Shown here: one piece after another, positions 17,702-26,521 of the stretch
Numbering within the stretch: position 1 is the first letter of the stretch
Layout: every line of letters begins with the position of its first letter
Origin: Candidatus Methylopumilus universalis
Lineage (GTDB): Bacteria; Pseudomonadota; Gammaproteobacteria; Burkholderiales; Methylophilaceae
Direction of reading: 5' to 3'
Assembly: GCF_006365315.1 (NCBI RefSeq)
Contig: NZ_CP040968.1
Coordinates: forward strand, 682,001-746,000
Length of the DNA stretch: 64,000 nucleotides
Notes under the pieces: model-generated
What the model saw: the letters and a program-made list of their open reading frames with translations, nothing else
Database searches by the model: none
Told to the model about the DNA's origin: nothing
Made by a program: the position numbers and the translations under genes

Positions 17702-17774
17702 CATTTCAAGGAAGCTTTTTTAACAGCACCAATGGTAAAATGTCGTATACCTTTATGGCACAGCGCTTATAAAA

Positions 17775-18212
17775 ATGGATATTACAACACGCCTAGAATT
17801 TGATGCGGGGCATCGCATACCCAATCACAAAAGTAACTGTAAAAATCTACATGGTCATCGTTACGCAATTGAGGTCACGGTTACGGGCCCTATTCATGAC
17901 GACAGAAAAAGTTCAGACTTTGGTATGGTGATTGATTTCTCTGATGTAAAGCAAATCATTAAGGATTTAGTAGTTGAGCCTTGGGATCATGCGTTCATTG
18001 TTTATCAAGACGATAAAGAGATTGTGAATTTTTTAAAAACACTACCAGATCATAAAACCGTTATATTTCCAGTTGTACCAACAGCAGAAAATATGGCATC
18101 AGAAGCTCACCGAATTTTAAATAGTGAATTTAATAAACGCTTTGATGGCCAACTTAAAATAAAACAAATTCGTATGTATGAAACGCCCAACAGCTGGGCT
18201 GATGCTATATAA
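17775..18212 (+). CDS. queD: 6-carboxy-5,6,7,8-tetrahydropterin synthase
   Basis: QueD converts dihydroneopterin triphosphate to 6-carboxytetrahydropterin, the second step of queuosine precursor synthesis. The 145-residue protein has the zinc histidines in 'FDAGHRIPNHKSNCKNLHGHRY', described by residues 8-29, with the catalytic Cys between them. A conserved 'DFSDVK' lies near residue 52 and the pterin-binding Glu lies in 'MYETPNSW' at the C terminus. A possible extended -10 (TGGTAAAAT) lies about 40 bases upstream. The stop codon is 6 bases from the convergent dnaQ stop. It could also serve general pterin chemistry, but queG in the same window supports queuosine. Confidence 0.9.
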   Translation: MDITTRLEFDAGHRIPNHKSNCKNLHGHRYAIEVTVTGPIHDDRKSSDFGMVIDFSDVKQIIKDLVVEPWDHAFIVYQDDKEIVNFLKTLPDHKTVIFPVVPTAENMASEAHRILNSEFNKRFDGQLKIKQIRMYETPNSWADAI

Positions 18213-18218
18213 CTCAGA

Positions 18219-18899
18219 TTACCAAATAAGCTTTTTTTCGCCTTTCATTTTATTCAAATAAGCTTCGTGACTTTTAAGCTCTTCGTCACTTGCTTTAAGA
18301 ACAAAAAGATTGGCGGGGCGATGAGTATTTTTTTCTCCTGCAATATCTGTTCCACTATATTGAAAATCAATCATTAGATCTTCTTGTCCGCGAGTCATAG
18401 CAAGGTAAACTTCAGCTAAAAGTTGTGCATCCAGTAAGGCACCGTGGAGACTTCTTTGCGAATTATCTATATTATAAAAACGGCATAAAGCATCTAAACT
18501 ATTTCGCTGGCCTGGCCTCATATCCTTTGCCATTTTTAACGTATCAATAATATTAGCGACCACGTTTTCAATAGGCTGTCTTTCTATTAGTCCAAGTTCC
18601 ATATTAATAAAACCCACATCAAATGGCGCATTATGAATAATGAGCGTTGTATCTTTTATGAATTCAATAAAATCAGAAGCTATTTCTGTAAATTTTGGTT
18701 TGTCTTGCAAGAAATCTAGAGTAATACCGTGAACCTCTTGAGCTGCAGGATCTATTTCCCTGTCTGGATTCAAATAAAAATGAAAAGAATTATTTGTGGG
18801 TCGGCGATTTACGATTTCAACCGCTGCGATCTCAATAATTCGATGGCCCTGATTTGCATATAAGCCAGTTGTTTCTGTATCTAAGAAAATATGTCTCAC
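18219..18899 (-). CDS. dnaQ: DNA polymerase III epsilon subunit (3'-5' proofreading exonuclease)
   Basis: DnaQ proofreads for the replicative polymerase core. The 226-residue protein shows all DEDDh motifs: Exo I 'LDTETTG' near residue 6, Exo II 'IHNAPFDVGF' near 97, and Exo III 'HGALLDAQLLAEVY' near 158. A C-terminal tail ending in 'GEKKLIW' would contact the alpha subunit. Its start shares one base with the rnhA stop (18899), so it is the last gene of the methyltransferase-rnhA-dnaQ unit. In E. coli dnaQ and rnhA are divergent; here they are in tandem. Confidence 0.95.
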   Translation of the reverse strand: MRHIFLDTETTGLYANQGHRIIEIAAVEIVNRRPTNNSFHFYLNPDREIDPAAQEVHGITLDFLQDKPKFTEIASDFIEFIKDTTLIIHNAPFDVGFINMELGLIERQPIENVVANIIDTLKMAKDMRPGQRNSLDALCRFYNIDNSQRSLHGALLDAQLLAEVYLAMTRGQEDLMIDFQYSGTDIAGEKNTHRPANLFVLKASDEELKSHEAYLNKMKGEKKLIW

Positions 18900-19348
18900 T
18901 ATAACCCTTTCAATAAGTTATCAACGCCCTGATTTGCTAGTTGATCAGCTTTCTCATTTCCATCATGACCTGCGTGCCCTTTAACCCAAAGCCACTCAAT
19001 AACGTGCCCGGAAGCCAATTCATCAAGTCTTTGCCATAAATCTATATTTTTGATAATTTTCTTACTGCTATTTTTCCAATGATTACGTTTCCATGTATGG
19101 ATCCACTCCGTAATTCCTTTTTGCACGTAAGTAGAATCCGTGTATATTTTAATCTCTGAAGTCTGCTTAATGATTTCAAGCGCTTTAATTACAGCTAATA
19201 GCTCCATACGATTATTTGTAGTATCTTTTTCACCGCCACATATAGATTTCTCATTAGCTCCAGAGATTAATAATGCACCCCATCCACCATCTCCAGGATT
19301 ACCTCTGCAAGCACCGTCTGTATATATGGTAATTGCAGGCTTCATCAT
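18899..19348 (-). CDS. rnhA: Ribonuclease HI
   Basis: RNase HI removes the RNA strand of RNA-DNA hybrids such as R-loops and primers. The 149-residue protein has the usual length and metal-binding residues: Asp in '[12 protein letters not shown]', Glu in 'NRMELLAVI', Asp in '[12 protein letters not shown]', and the C-terminal '[18 protein letters not shown]', with the flexible catalytic His and last Asp. It overlaps the upstream methyltransferase by ATGA and the downstream dnaQ by one base, which implies one transcript. Confidence 0.96.
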   Translation of the reverse strand: MMKPAITIYTDGACRGNPGDGGWGALLISGANEKSICGGEKDTTNNRMELLAVIKALEIIKQTSEIKIYTDSTYVQKGITEWIHTWKRNHWKNSSKKIIKNIDLWQRLDELASGHVIEWLWVKGHAGHDGNEKADQLANQGVDNLLKGL

Positions 19349-20058
19349 TTGACTTTGAAAGTTCTGGATTTTTGTGCTGAATACACCGGCGCTTTAATCA
19401 ATTTCTTTTTCCATGAAGGTTTAATAGTCGTCATACCATGCACTCTCTTTTGTATAACAAGAAAATAAAAACCTCCCAACATAGGCCACCATCGATCTCC
19501 TAGTTTCTCTATAGCATGTATTTTTTTTAACCATGATACTTGCTGAATAGGGGGAACATAACATCCCATTTTCCCTTCAGCCATTTCTAATCCCACAATA
19601 GGAAGCCATTCTTTAATCTTACTAAGTGATATAAATTTTGTATTCCAAGGGTAATCAATATCAAAACTTAAAAGTCTTTTTAAACCCCATAAGCTCGCTG
19701 GGTTAAATCCAGTAATGATGAGACGCCCTTCCGGCATAAGAACTCGATGGATCTCTTTAAGCAACTCATAAGGCTCGACCATTTGCTCAAGTATATGGGG
19801 TGCGATAAGTAAATCTACCGATGCTTCATCAAAAGGTAATGCATCGTTAGACGTCATTAAATCAGCGTGATTTGAGTTTAATGAAAACTTATTTTGAATG
19901 CGTGATTGATCTAGAAAGTCAATATCGAAATTACCCATTTGAATCGCATAAAATCCAAACGTATCCATGACCACAGGATTTATATAATCATATTCTAACG
20001 TAAGTAAATATTGGCCTAAGGGGCTTTTAAACCATTCTTGTGGTGAAATTTTAGGCAT
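19345..20058 (-). CDS. SAM-dependent methyltransferase, type 11
   Basis: A 237-residue class I methyltransferase. The central part is a methyltransferase type 11 fold with '[18 protein letters not shown]', '[30 protein letters not shown]' and a basic C-terminal tail. The glycine-rich SAM motif I is degenerate: the expected position reads '[12 protein letters not shown]'. The substrate cannot be inferred. A methyltransferase gene between gloB and rnhA is, to my knowledge, a recurrent betaproteobacterial arrangement. It is divergent from gloB by 43 bases and overlaps rnhA by 4 bases. Confidence 0.8.
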   Translation of the reverse strand: MPKISPQEWFKSPLGQYLLTLEYDYINPVVMDTFGFYAIQMGNFDIDFLDQSRIQNKFSLNSNHADLMTSNDALPFDEASVDLLIAPHILEQMVEPYELLKEIHRVLMPEGRLIITGFNPASLWGLKRLLSFDIDYPWNTKFISLSKIKEWLPIVGLEMAEGKMGCYVPPIQQVSWLKKIHAIEKLGDRWWPMLGGFYFLVIQKRVHGMTTIKPSWKKKLIKAPVYSAQKSRTFKVK

Positions 20059-20101
20059 AAATGTATCTTATAATGATCGAAATACTTTACTATGAATACA
20101 A

Positions 20102-20827
20102 ATGACAGGCTACAAAGAAAATCAATTAATTCATATAGATCCCATTGAAGCCTTTCAAGATAATTATATTTGGTTAATTCATAACGATCAAAATAGTATT
20201 ATTGTTGACCCAGGTGATGCTAAGCCCGTCGTAAGTGCCTTGGAGAGAGAAAAACTAAATCTAGTCGCTATTTTAATCACCCATCATCATGCCGATCACA
20301 TTGGCGGTGTTATCGCACTTCAAGAGAAATATCCACATATAAAGATCTTTGCGCCACAAAAAGATAAATATGACTTTGTCAATATAAGCCTTAAAAATGG
20401 GGACGAAATTAATATTCCGGAGCTTCAAATAAACTATAAAATAATTGAAATTCCTGGGCATACCCAAGGTCATATCGCGTATTACGATATGAAAAACCTT
20501 TTCTGCGGCGATACACTTTTTGCCTGTGGTTGTGGAAGAATATTTGATGGAACCCATGAGCAAATGTATAACTCGTTAAAAAAAATTAGCGCACTACCCA
20601 AAAGCACAAAAATTTATTGTGCGCACGAATACACTAAAAAAAATATTGCATTTGCCTTGTCACTTAATCCAAATGATGTAAATCTCAAATCAAGAGAAAA
20701 ACTTCTATCTAATGTAAAAAATACCATTCCATCCTCTCTTGAGGAGGAGTTAAAAACAAACCCTTTTTTAAAATGCACTTCTTTTGAAGCATTTAAGAAG
20801 CTTAGAGATCTCAAAGATCAATATTAA
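20102..20827 (+). CDS. gloB: Hydroxyacylglutathione hydrolase (glyoxalase II)
   Basis: GloB hydrolyses S-lactoylglutathione to lactate and glutathione, the second step of methylglyoxal detoxification. The 241-residue metallo-beta-lactamase-fold protein has the metal motif 'THHHADHIGG' near residue 60, 'PGHTQGH' near 118, 'CGDTLFACGCGRIFDGT' near 138, and 'AHEYTKKN' near 177. It carries about eight more N-terminal residues than the common 'IHIDPIEAFQDNYIW' start, so an internal start is possible. mltD follows after a single base, matching the gloB-mltD neighbourhood of E. coli. Confidence 0.94.
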   Translation: MTGYKENQLIHIDPIEAFQDNYIWLIHNDQNSIIVDPGDAKPVVSALEREKLNLVAILITHHHADHIGGVIALQEKYPHIKIFAPQKDKYDFVNISLKNGDEINIPELQINYKIIEIPGHTQGHIAYYDMKNLFCGDTLFACGCGRIFDGTHEQMYNSLKKISALPKSTKIYCAHEYTKKNIAFALSLNPNDVNLKSREKLLSNVKNTIPSSLEEELKTNPFLKCTSFEAFKKLRDLKDQY

Positions 20828-20828
20828 T

Positions 20829-22235
20829 ATGTCATCGCCATTTAAATATGCCTTATTTTTTATTTGCATCTCAGTATCGATGGCACCCATTGCTTTTGCC
20901 GAAAAAAATACCCTAGGAGAAGAAATTAGTATTCTAGATAACGATGTACTTGATCAAGAAATCAATAAGCTAAATTCATTAAACCTAAACTCAGCAGCCT
21001 CCCCTAGTAAAACACAAAATTACCAAGCCAATAAAGCCGAAATAAATCTATGGCAACGTATTTATTCCAGATTTGAAATTAAGAATGACAATAATTCAAG
21101 ATCTAAGAAATATGAAGATTGGTATTCTGCGAGGCCTGAATATGTAGAAAGAATGATGGATCGCAGCCAAAAATATTTATTTTATGTTGTAGGTGAAGTT
21201 GAAAAAAGGGGTATGCCATCAGAAATAGCCCTTCTTCCAATGATAGAAAGCGCTTATAACCCTATTGCAAATTCAAGGAGCAAAGCTGTAGGAATATGGC
21301 AGTTTATTCCGTCTACAGGACGAGTCTATGGTTTAAAACAAGACTGGTGGCATGATAAAAGACGTAATGTTGTGGAAGCAACAAATGCTGCTCTTGATTA
21401 CCTTCAAAAGCTTCACGCATTGTTTGGCTCATGGGACCTTGCTTTGGCTGCTTACAATGCTGGCGAAGGTACAGTAGGTCGGGCCATAGCTAAAAATAAA
21501 GCGAAAGGGCTCCCAACTGACTATGCGTCTCTTAAACTTCCAGGCGAAACGAAAGATTACGTTCCGAAGCTGCAAGCTATTAAAAATATTGTTTCAAACC
21601 CAACACAATACGGACTTTATATAGACCCCATACCTAATAAACCTTACTTTACATCTGTGGAAGCACCTGCCGTTATTGATGCTGATCTTGCTGCAAATCT
21701 TGCTGAAATTTCTTATGATGAATTTTTACTTTTAAATGCTGAACATAGAAGACCACTTATTAGAACAAACGATAAATCACAACGACTTATTTTGCCTATC
21801 AATGCTGCAGATACGTTTGTAAAAAATCTTAGTCAAAATGAAAAACCTTTGGTGTCATGGAATATATACCAACCAAAACATAACGAGAAAATAAAAGCGA
21901 TAGCAAATAAATTTGATATGCAAGAAAGTGATCTCATCAAAGCAAATGATTTGAATCCGCAAAGAGTAATCAAGACCTCAACGATGATATTGGTATCTAA
22001 AAAAGAAGGTGTGGGATCTAATGCGAACCAAGAGATTGATGAGTTAAAAGTTCAAAGTTATAAAAAAACTGAAAGCTCAGTTAAGCCAAACAAGCATAAA
22101 GTAAAATCAGGAGATACACTTAATAAAATTGCTAAAAGATATGATATACATATTGATGAATTAAAAGATATCAATCAAATGACTTCCTCAGATATTCAAA
22201 TTGGGTCTATCCTTCAACTTCAAAGAAGCAATTAA
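20829..22235 (+). CDS. mltD: Membrane-bound lytic murein transglycosylase D with LysM repeats
   Basis: MltD cleaves the MurNAc-GlcNAc bond of peptidoglycan with anhydro product formation. I start it at ATG 20829, one base after gloB, because this gives a clean signal peptide ('FKYALFFICISVSMAPIAFAEKN'-like, residues 4-26, no lipobox cysteine). The frame upstream of this ATG lies inside gloB. The SLT domain has the catalytic Glu in 'PMIESAYNPIANS', then 'AVGIWQFIPSTGR' and 'ALAAYNAGEGTV'. Two LysM-like repeats lie at the C terminus, one degenerate (around 360-405) and one clear, 'HKVKSGDTLNKIAKRY'. No lipidation site is evident, unlike the E. coli lipoprotein, so the protein may be soluble in the periplasm. 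Confidence 0.92.
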   Translation: MSSPFKYALFFICISVSMAPIAFAEKNTLGEEISILDNDVLDQEINKLNSLNLNSAASPSKTQNYQANKAEINLWQRIYSRFEIKNDNNSRSKKYEDWYSARPEYVERMMDRSQKYLFYVVGEVEKRGMPSEIALLPMIESAYNPIANSRSKAVGIWQFIPSTGRVYGLKQDWWHDKRRNVVEATNAALDYLQKLHALFGSWDLALAAYNAGEGTVGRAIAKNKAKGLPTDYASLKLPGETKDYVPKLQAIKNIVSNPTQYGLYIDPIPNKPYFTSVEAPAVIDADLAANLAEISYDEFLLLNAEHRRPLIRTNDKSQRLILPINAADTFVKNLSQNEKPLVSWNIYQPKHNEKIKAIANKFDMQESDLIKANDLNPQRVIKTSTMILVSKKEGVGSNANQEIDELKVQSYKKTESSVKPNKHKVKSGDTLNKIAKRYDIHIDELKDINQMTSSDIQIGSILQLQRSN

Positions 22236-22247
22236 TTAACTACACAT

Positions 22248-23882
22248 ATGTATTTCAAATATATATTCCTCTTATTCGTTTTGGCAAATATAACATCGTG
22301 CAGCGATAAAAAAGAAATCGCTTACAACTATGAAGGTACATTCCAAAGTGAAAGAGGCGGAATGCTTATTGATGCCATGTCTGGTGAGCCAAGCAATCTC
22401 ATTTCCATGATTGCAGGTGACTCAGCATCATCAGCTATCTCAGGAAATATTTTTAATAAACTTATTAAATACGACAAAAATTTAGAGCTAGCTCCTGAAA
22501 TAGCAGAAAAATGGACGATTTCAAGCGACCAAAAAACAATTACCTTTTATTTAAAAAAGAATCTTAAGTGGTCTGATGGTCATGATTTAACCAGTGAAGA
22601 TGTTTTTTTTACATGGAAACTTGTTACCGATGACAAAACAAGAACTCCTTATGGCTCCGATTACAAGCTAGTGGATAAGGCAGAAGTTCCAGATCTTCAT
22701 ACGTTCAGAGTTGTATATAAAAAAGCTTATGCGCCTGCCTTAGATAGCTGGGCAACACTTCAAATTCTTCCGAAACATATTCTGAAGGATGAGGATATTA
22801 ATCGCACTTTTTTCTCAAGAAAACCTGTTGGCTCTAGTTACTATAAATTGGCAAATTGGGTAAATGGTGAGAAATTAACTTTAGAGGCTAGCTCCTCCTC
22901 TGTGATGGGTGAGCCCAATATAAGTAAACTCACTTCCCGCTTCATACCTGATACATCGTCTCAATTTTTAGAATTAATCGCTGATAATATCGACCTTATG
23001 AATATTAATCCTATTCAATTTGCTCGCGTTATTCCTTCTAGACCAGACCTGAAGAATAAATTAGCACTTTATAAAGAACTTGGAAATAGCTACACCTACC
23101 TTGGCTTTAATTCAAAACGTTCTCCATTTAATGATATTAGAGTCAGGCAAGCGATTAATTATGCGCTTGATAAACAGGAAGTTATAGATGGCGTTCTCTT
23201 AGGCCTGGGAGAGCCTGTCGCATCACCCTATAAACCTGGGACTCGATGGAGCGATCGAGCACTTCACCCCTACCCTTATGATAAAAATATGGCACTTAAG
23301 TTACTCCATGAAGCAGGCTTTAATGACACTAATCATGATGGTATTTTAGAGAAAGATGGCAAACCTTTCGCATTTGAAATTCTCACCAATCAAAATAAAC
23401 AAAGAGAGATGACTGCAGTTCTTATTCAAAGAAGACTTAAAGATGTCGGTATTGATGTGAAGATTCGTGTGATTGAATGGGCAAGTTTTGTAAACCAATT
23501 TATCAAAACAAGTGATTTTGATGCTGTTATTCTTGGCTGGAGCTTATCGCTCGATCCTGATCAATATAATATTTGGCATTCATCTCAACAAAAACCTGGC
23601 CAATTTAATTTTATTGGATACAGCAATAAAGAAGTTGATCAATTACTTGAAGAAGGTCGAACTGAATTAAATCCTGATAAACGAGAAAAAATTTATCATG
23701 CTTTTTCAAAAATATTACTCAGAGAAAGCCCTATAGTTTATCTGTACGCTGGATATGGCCTAACTGCTATGAGTAAACGTATCAAAGGTATTGAGTCACC
23801 TACCCCACCTGCCGGAATTGCGTATAATTCTTACGAATGGTTTATTCCTTCCACCCTTAGAAGAAATGAAATAACGCCATAA
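22248..23882 (+). CDS. ABC transporter substrate-binding lipoprotein, SBP_bac_5 (peptide/OppA type)
   Basis: A 544-residue periplasmic binding protein anchored by lipid: the signal peptide ends in 'LANITSC', with the lipobox cysteine at residue 18. Family 5 features follow: 'LAPEIAEKWTISSD', 'LKWSDGHDLTSEDVFFTWK', 'YLGFNSKRSPFNDIRVRQAINYALDK' and the C-terminal 'PIVYLYAGYGL'. Such proteins bind di- or oligopeptides, murein peptides, nickel or sugars; the ligand is not readable here. It precedes two permease genes with spacings of 12 bases (from mltD) and 1 base (to the first permease), so co-transcription is likely. No ATP-binding subunit is encoded nearby. Confidence 0.88.
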   Translation: MYFKYIFLLFVLANITSCSDKKEIAYNYEGTFQSERGGMLIDAMSGEPSNLISMIAGDSASSAISGNIFNKLIKYDKNLELAPEIAEKWTISSDQKTITFYLKKNLKWSDGHDLTSEDVFFTWKLVTDDKTRTPYGSDYKLVDKAEVPDLHTFRVVYKKAYAPALDSWATLQILPKHILKDEDINRTFFSRKPVGSSYYKLANWVNGEKLTLEASSSSVMGEPNISKLTSRFIPDTSSQFLELIADNIDLMNINPIQFARVIPSRPDLKNKLALYKELGNSYTYLGFNSKRSPFNDIRVRQAINYALDKQEVIDGVLLGLGEPVASPYKPGTRWSDRALHPYPYDKNMALKLLHEAGFNDTNHDGILEKDGKPFAFEILTNQNKQREMTAVLIQRRLKDVGIDVKIRVIEWASFVNQFIKTSDFDAVILGWSLSLDPDQYNIWHSSQQKPGQFNFIGYSNKEVDQLLEEGRTELNPDKREKIYHAFSKILLRESPIVYLYAGYGLTAMSKRIKGIESPTPPAGIAYNSYEWFIPSTLRRNEITP

Positions 23883-23883
23883 A

Positions 23884-24903
23884 ATGCTTAACTATCTAAT
23901 TAAACGTTTGTTATGGATGATTCCAATGTTAATTGGTATCAGTCTTATTTCTTTTTTTATTATGCATCTAGCTCCAGGGGACATCACCGCATCAGAATCA
24001 GCCTTTAATCCAAAAGCATCTGAAGAATCTCGTCAAAAACTAAGAGCACTTTACAATTTAGATAAGCCCTTGATGACGCAATACAGTTTATGGTTAAAAA
24101 GAATTGTGAAATTAGATTTTGGGAATTCTTTTACTTCGCATCAGCGTCCTGTTTTATGGGAAACGAAAGATGAAAAAGGCAATATCACCAAAGGCATGAT
24201 TCAAGATGCCTTACCCATAACGCTTATGATTAATCTGATAGGTCTACTTATTATTTTTGTGCTTTCGATATTTTTAGGTGTTGTTTCAGCAGTAAATCAA
24301 AATAAATGGCCGGACCGACTCATAACTATTATTGTATTCCTAGGCTTTGCTGTCCCTGGTTTTTGGTTAGCACTTTTACTGATGTATTGGACTGGGGTGA
24401 CACATTCTTGGCTTCCCATTTCAGGTCTCCATAGCGCAGGGTATGAAAATATGGATTTAATTTCACAATATCTAGATTTATTTAAACATCTGATACTACC
24501 AGTCTTTGTTTCAAGTTTAGGCGGCCTTGCAAGCATTTCTCTGTATGTGAGAAATGGAATGTTAGATGTGCTGCAACAAGAGTTCATAACGACTGCACGC
24601 GCTAAAGGACTCACGGAAAATAAAGTGATTTATGGTCATGCATTAAGAAATACATTATTACCGCTTATCACTATTGTAGGCCTATCAATTCCTGGCTTGA
24701 TTGGTGGCTCTGTAATTGGGGAATCTATTTTTGCAATTTCTGGTATGGGTAAATTATTTTTTGACGCTGTATTAATGAGAGACTTTCCTGTGGTCATGGG
24801 AATCCTTACAATTGGATCCGTCTTAACGCTATTTGGAAATCTAATCGCAGATATTGGTTATGCTTGGGCCGATCCGCGAATTAGACGAGGTATTTCAAAT
24901 TGA
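23884..24903 (+). CDS. ABC transporter permease, DppB/OppB type
   Basis: A 339-residue inner-membrane permease with about six helices. The N-terminal 'MIPMLIGISLISFFIMHLAPGD' is the usual DppB/OppB opening. The EAA loop that docks the ATPase reads 'TARAKGLTENKVIYGHALRN' near residue 240. A charged periplasmic insertion of about 40 residues between the first two helices ('SFTSHQRPVLWETKDEKGNITKG' region) resembles the YejB/OppB-like subgroup of longer permeases. It follows the binding protein by 1 base, and its stop overlaps the TTG start of the second permease. Confidence 0.9.
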   Translation: MLNYLIKRLLWMIPMLIGISLISFFIMHLAPGDITASESAFNPKASEESRQKLRALYNLDKPLMTQYSLWLKRIVKLDFGNSFTSHQRPVLWETKDEKGNITKGMIQDALPITLMINLIGLLIIFVLSIFLGVVSAVNQNKWPDRLITIIVFLGFAVPGFWLALLLMYWTGVTHSWLPISGLHSAGYENMDLISQYLDLFKHLILPVFVSSLGGLASISLYVRNGMLDVLQQEFITTARAKGLTENKVIYGHALRNTLLPLITIVGLSIPGLIGGSVIGESIFAISGMGKLFFDAVLMRDFPVVMGILTIGSVLTLFGNLIADIGYAWADPRIRRGISN

Positions 24904-25727
24904 AAATCCTCACGCAAAACCCATTAACTTTAAGTGGAATTATAATTATTTCCCTCGTTTTATTCATTGCGGTATTTGCTCCATGGCTATCGCCTTACGA
25001 TCCAAATTACATTGATATTCATTCAATACTTTTGCCACCTTCCGTCTCGCATTTTATGGGAACTGACGGACTAGGAAGAGATGTTTTTTCACGCATGCTT
25101 TATGGATCTAGAATTTCACTTTTAGTAGGCATTGTAGCTGTAGGTATTGCTACAGTAATTGGCACTTTTTTAGGTGCCATTGCTGGATTTTATCGTGGAT
25201 ATATCGATTCTATAATCATGCGCTTTGTAGATATTATGTTATCCATTCCTACTTTTTTTCTGATACTTGCGGTCATTGCTTTTTTAACACCGTCAATTTG
25301 GAACATTATGATTGTGATTGGACTGACTTCCTGGATGGGTGTTACTCGCCTTGTTCGGGCAGAGTTTTTAAGTCTCAGAAATCGAGAATATATACTAGCA
25401 GCTGAAGCTATGGGCGCTTCAGATTACAGGCTTATTTCAAAGCACCTACTCCCTAATAGCCTAACGCCCATCATCGTAACTTCTGTTTTAGGAATTGCAA
25501 GTGCAGTATTAACCGAATCTGGATTGAGTTTTCTTGGGCTTGGGGTTCAAGCGCCACAGTCCTCATGGGGTAATATTTTGACCGATGGCAAAGAGTACAT
25601 TCAATTTGCATGGTGGCTATCATTATTTCCAGGACTGGCCATTTTGATTACAGTCCTAGGTTATAATTTACTCGGTGAAGGGTTAAGAGATCTGCTTGAT
25701 CCGAAAAATAAGAATCAAAGAAAATAA
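24900..25727 (+). CDS. ABC transporter permease, DppC/OppC type
   Basis: A 275-residue inner-membrane permease that pairs with the DppB-type protein. Hallmarks are the N-terminal 'SPYDPNYID', the periplasmic '[27 protein letters not shown]', and the EAA loop '[20 protein letters not shown]' that docks the ATPase. The predicted start is TTG at 24900, overlapping the upstream stop TGA by two bases, which implies translational coupling. fabI follows after 8 bases. The ATPase that must power this importer is not in the window and may be encoded elsewhere or shared. Confidence 0.9.
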   Translation: MKILTQNPLTLSGIIIISLVLFIAVFAPWLSPYDPNYIDIHSILLPPSVSHFMGTDGLGRDVFSRMLYGSRISLLVGIVAVGIATVIGTFLGAIAGFYRGYIDSIIMRFVDIMLSIPTFFLILAVIAFLTPSIWNIMIVIGLTSWMGVTRLVRAEFLSLRNREYILAAEAMGASDYRLISKHLLPNSLTPIIVTSVLGIASAVLTESGLSFLGLGVQAPQSSWGNILTDGKEYIQFAWWLSLFPGLAILITVLGYNLLGEGLRDLLDPKNKNQRK

Positions 25728-25735
25728 AGGAATAC

Positions 25736-26521
25736 ATGATGGGGTTTTTAACTGGTAAACGGGTTTTAATTCTCGGTCTTTTGAGTGATCGATCTATTGC
25801 TTATGGCATTGCTTCCGCAATGAAACGCGAAGGAGCTGAATTAGCCTTTACTTATCAAATGGAAAAACACGATGAACGAGTAAAAAAACTTGCTCAAGAT
25901 TTTAATTCAAATATCGTGCTACCTTGCGACGTTTCAAGTGACGAGCAAATCGACAATCTATTTCCTTTGTTAAAGAAACACTGGGATAAATTAGATGTTA
26001 TTGTTCATTCGCTAGCCTTTGTTACTAAGGAAGCTTTAAAGGGAGATTTCGTTGAGGCAACAACGCGTGAAAACTTCAGAGTAGCTCATGATATAAGCTC
26101 TTACAGTTTTACAGCATTAGCTAAAGCAGCACTGCCGATGCTGAGCGAGCATGCGAGTTTACTTACATTGAGTTATCTTGGCGCGGAAAGAACAATGCCA
26201 AACTATAATGTGATGGGACTTGCCAAAGCAAGTTTGGAGGCTAATGTAAGATACATGGCTCAAAGCTTGGGGCCAAAAGGTATTCGAGTTAATGCAGTAT
26301 CAGCAGGACCAATAAAAACCCTTGCTGCATCAGGAATTGCTGACTTTGATCGCATGATAGGCTTTAATGAGAAACATGCTGCATTAAGACGAAATGTTAC
26401 GATTGAAGAAGTTGGAAATGCTGCTGCATTTCTATGTAGCGATCTTGCATCAGGTATTACAGGCGAAATTACTTATGTAGATGGCGGCATGAATATTACT
26501 GCCGCAGGTTCAATCGATTAA
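25736..26521 (+). CDS. fabI: Enoyl-[acyl-carrier-protein] reductase (NADH), FabI
   Basis: FabI catalyses the final reduction of each fatty acid elongation cycle. The 261-residue short-chain dehydrogenase has the FabI-type N terminus '[20 protein letters not shown]' with the NAD-binding glycines. The catalytic Tyr-x6-Lys unit lies in '[14 protein letters not shown]', and '[11 protein letters not shown]' carries the upstream Tyr typical of FabI. '[13 protein letters not shown]' is the substrate loop that contacts triclosan in homologues. There are two possible ATGs (25736 and 25739); AAGGAA lies upstream at a suitable distance. The stop codon shares TTAA with the convergent ppiD gene. Confidence 0.96.
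   Translation: MMGFLTGKRVLILGLLSDRSIAYGIASAMKREGAELAFTYQMEKHDERVKKLAQDFNSNIVLPCDVSSDEQIDNLFPLLKKHWDKLDVIVHSLAFVTKEALKGDFVEATTRENFRVAHDISSYSFTALAKAALPMLSEHASLLTLSYLGAERTMPNYNVMGLAKASLEANVRYMAQSLGPKGIRVNAVSAGPIKTLAASGIADFDRMIGFNEKHAALRRNVTIEEVGNAAAFLCSDLASGITGEITYVDGGMNITAAGSID

Noticed and set aside
17702-17774. Possible preQ1-type riboswitch before queD
   Set aside because: The 73-base gap shows no H-type pseudoknot or C-rich/A-rich pattern that I can identify; a plain promoter is a simpler reading.
20784-20828. Upstream ATG extending mltD by 15 codons into gloB
   Set aside because: It would bury the signal peptide behind a charged extension; ATG 20829 gives a normal signal peptide.
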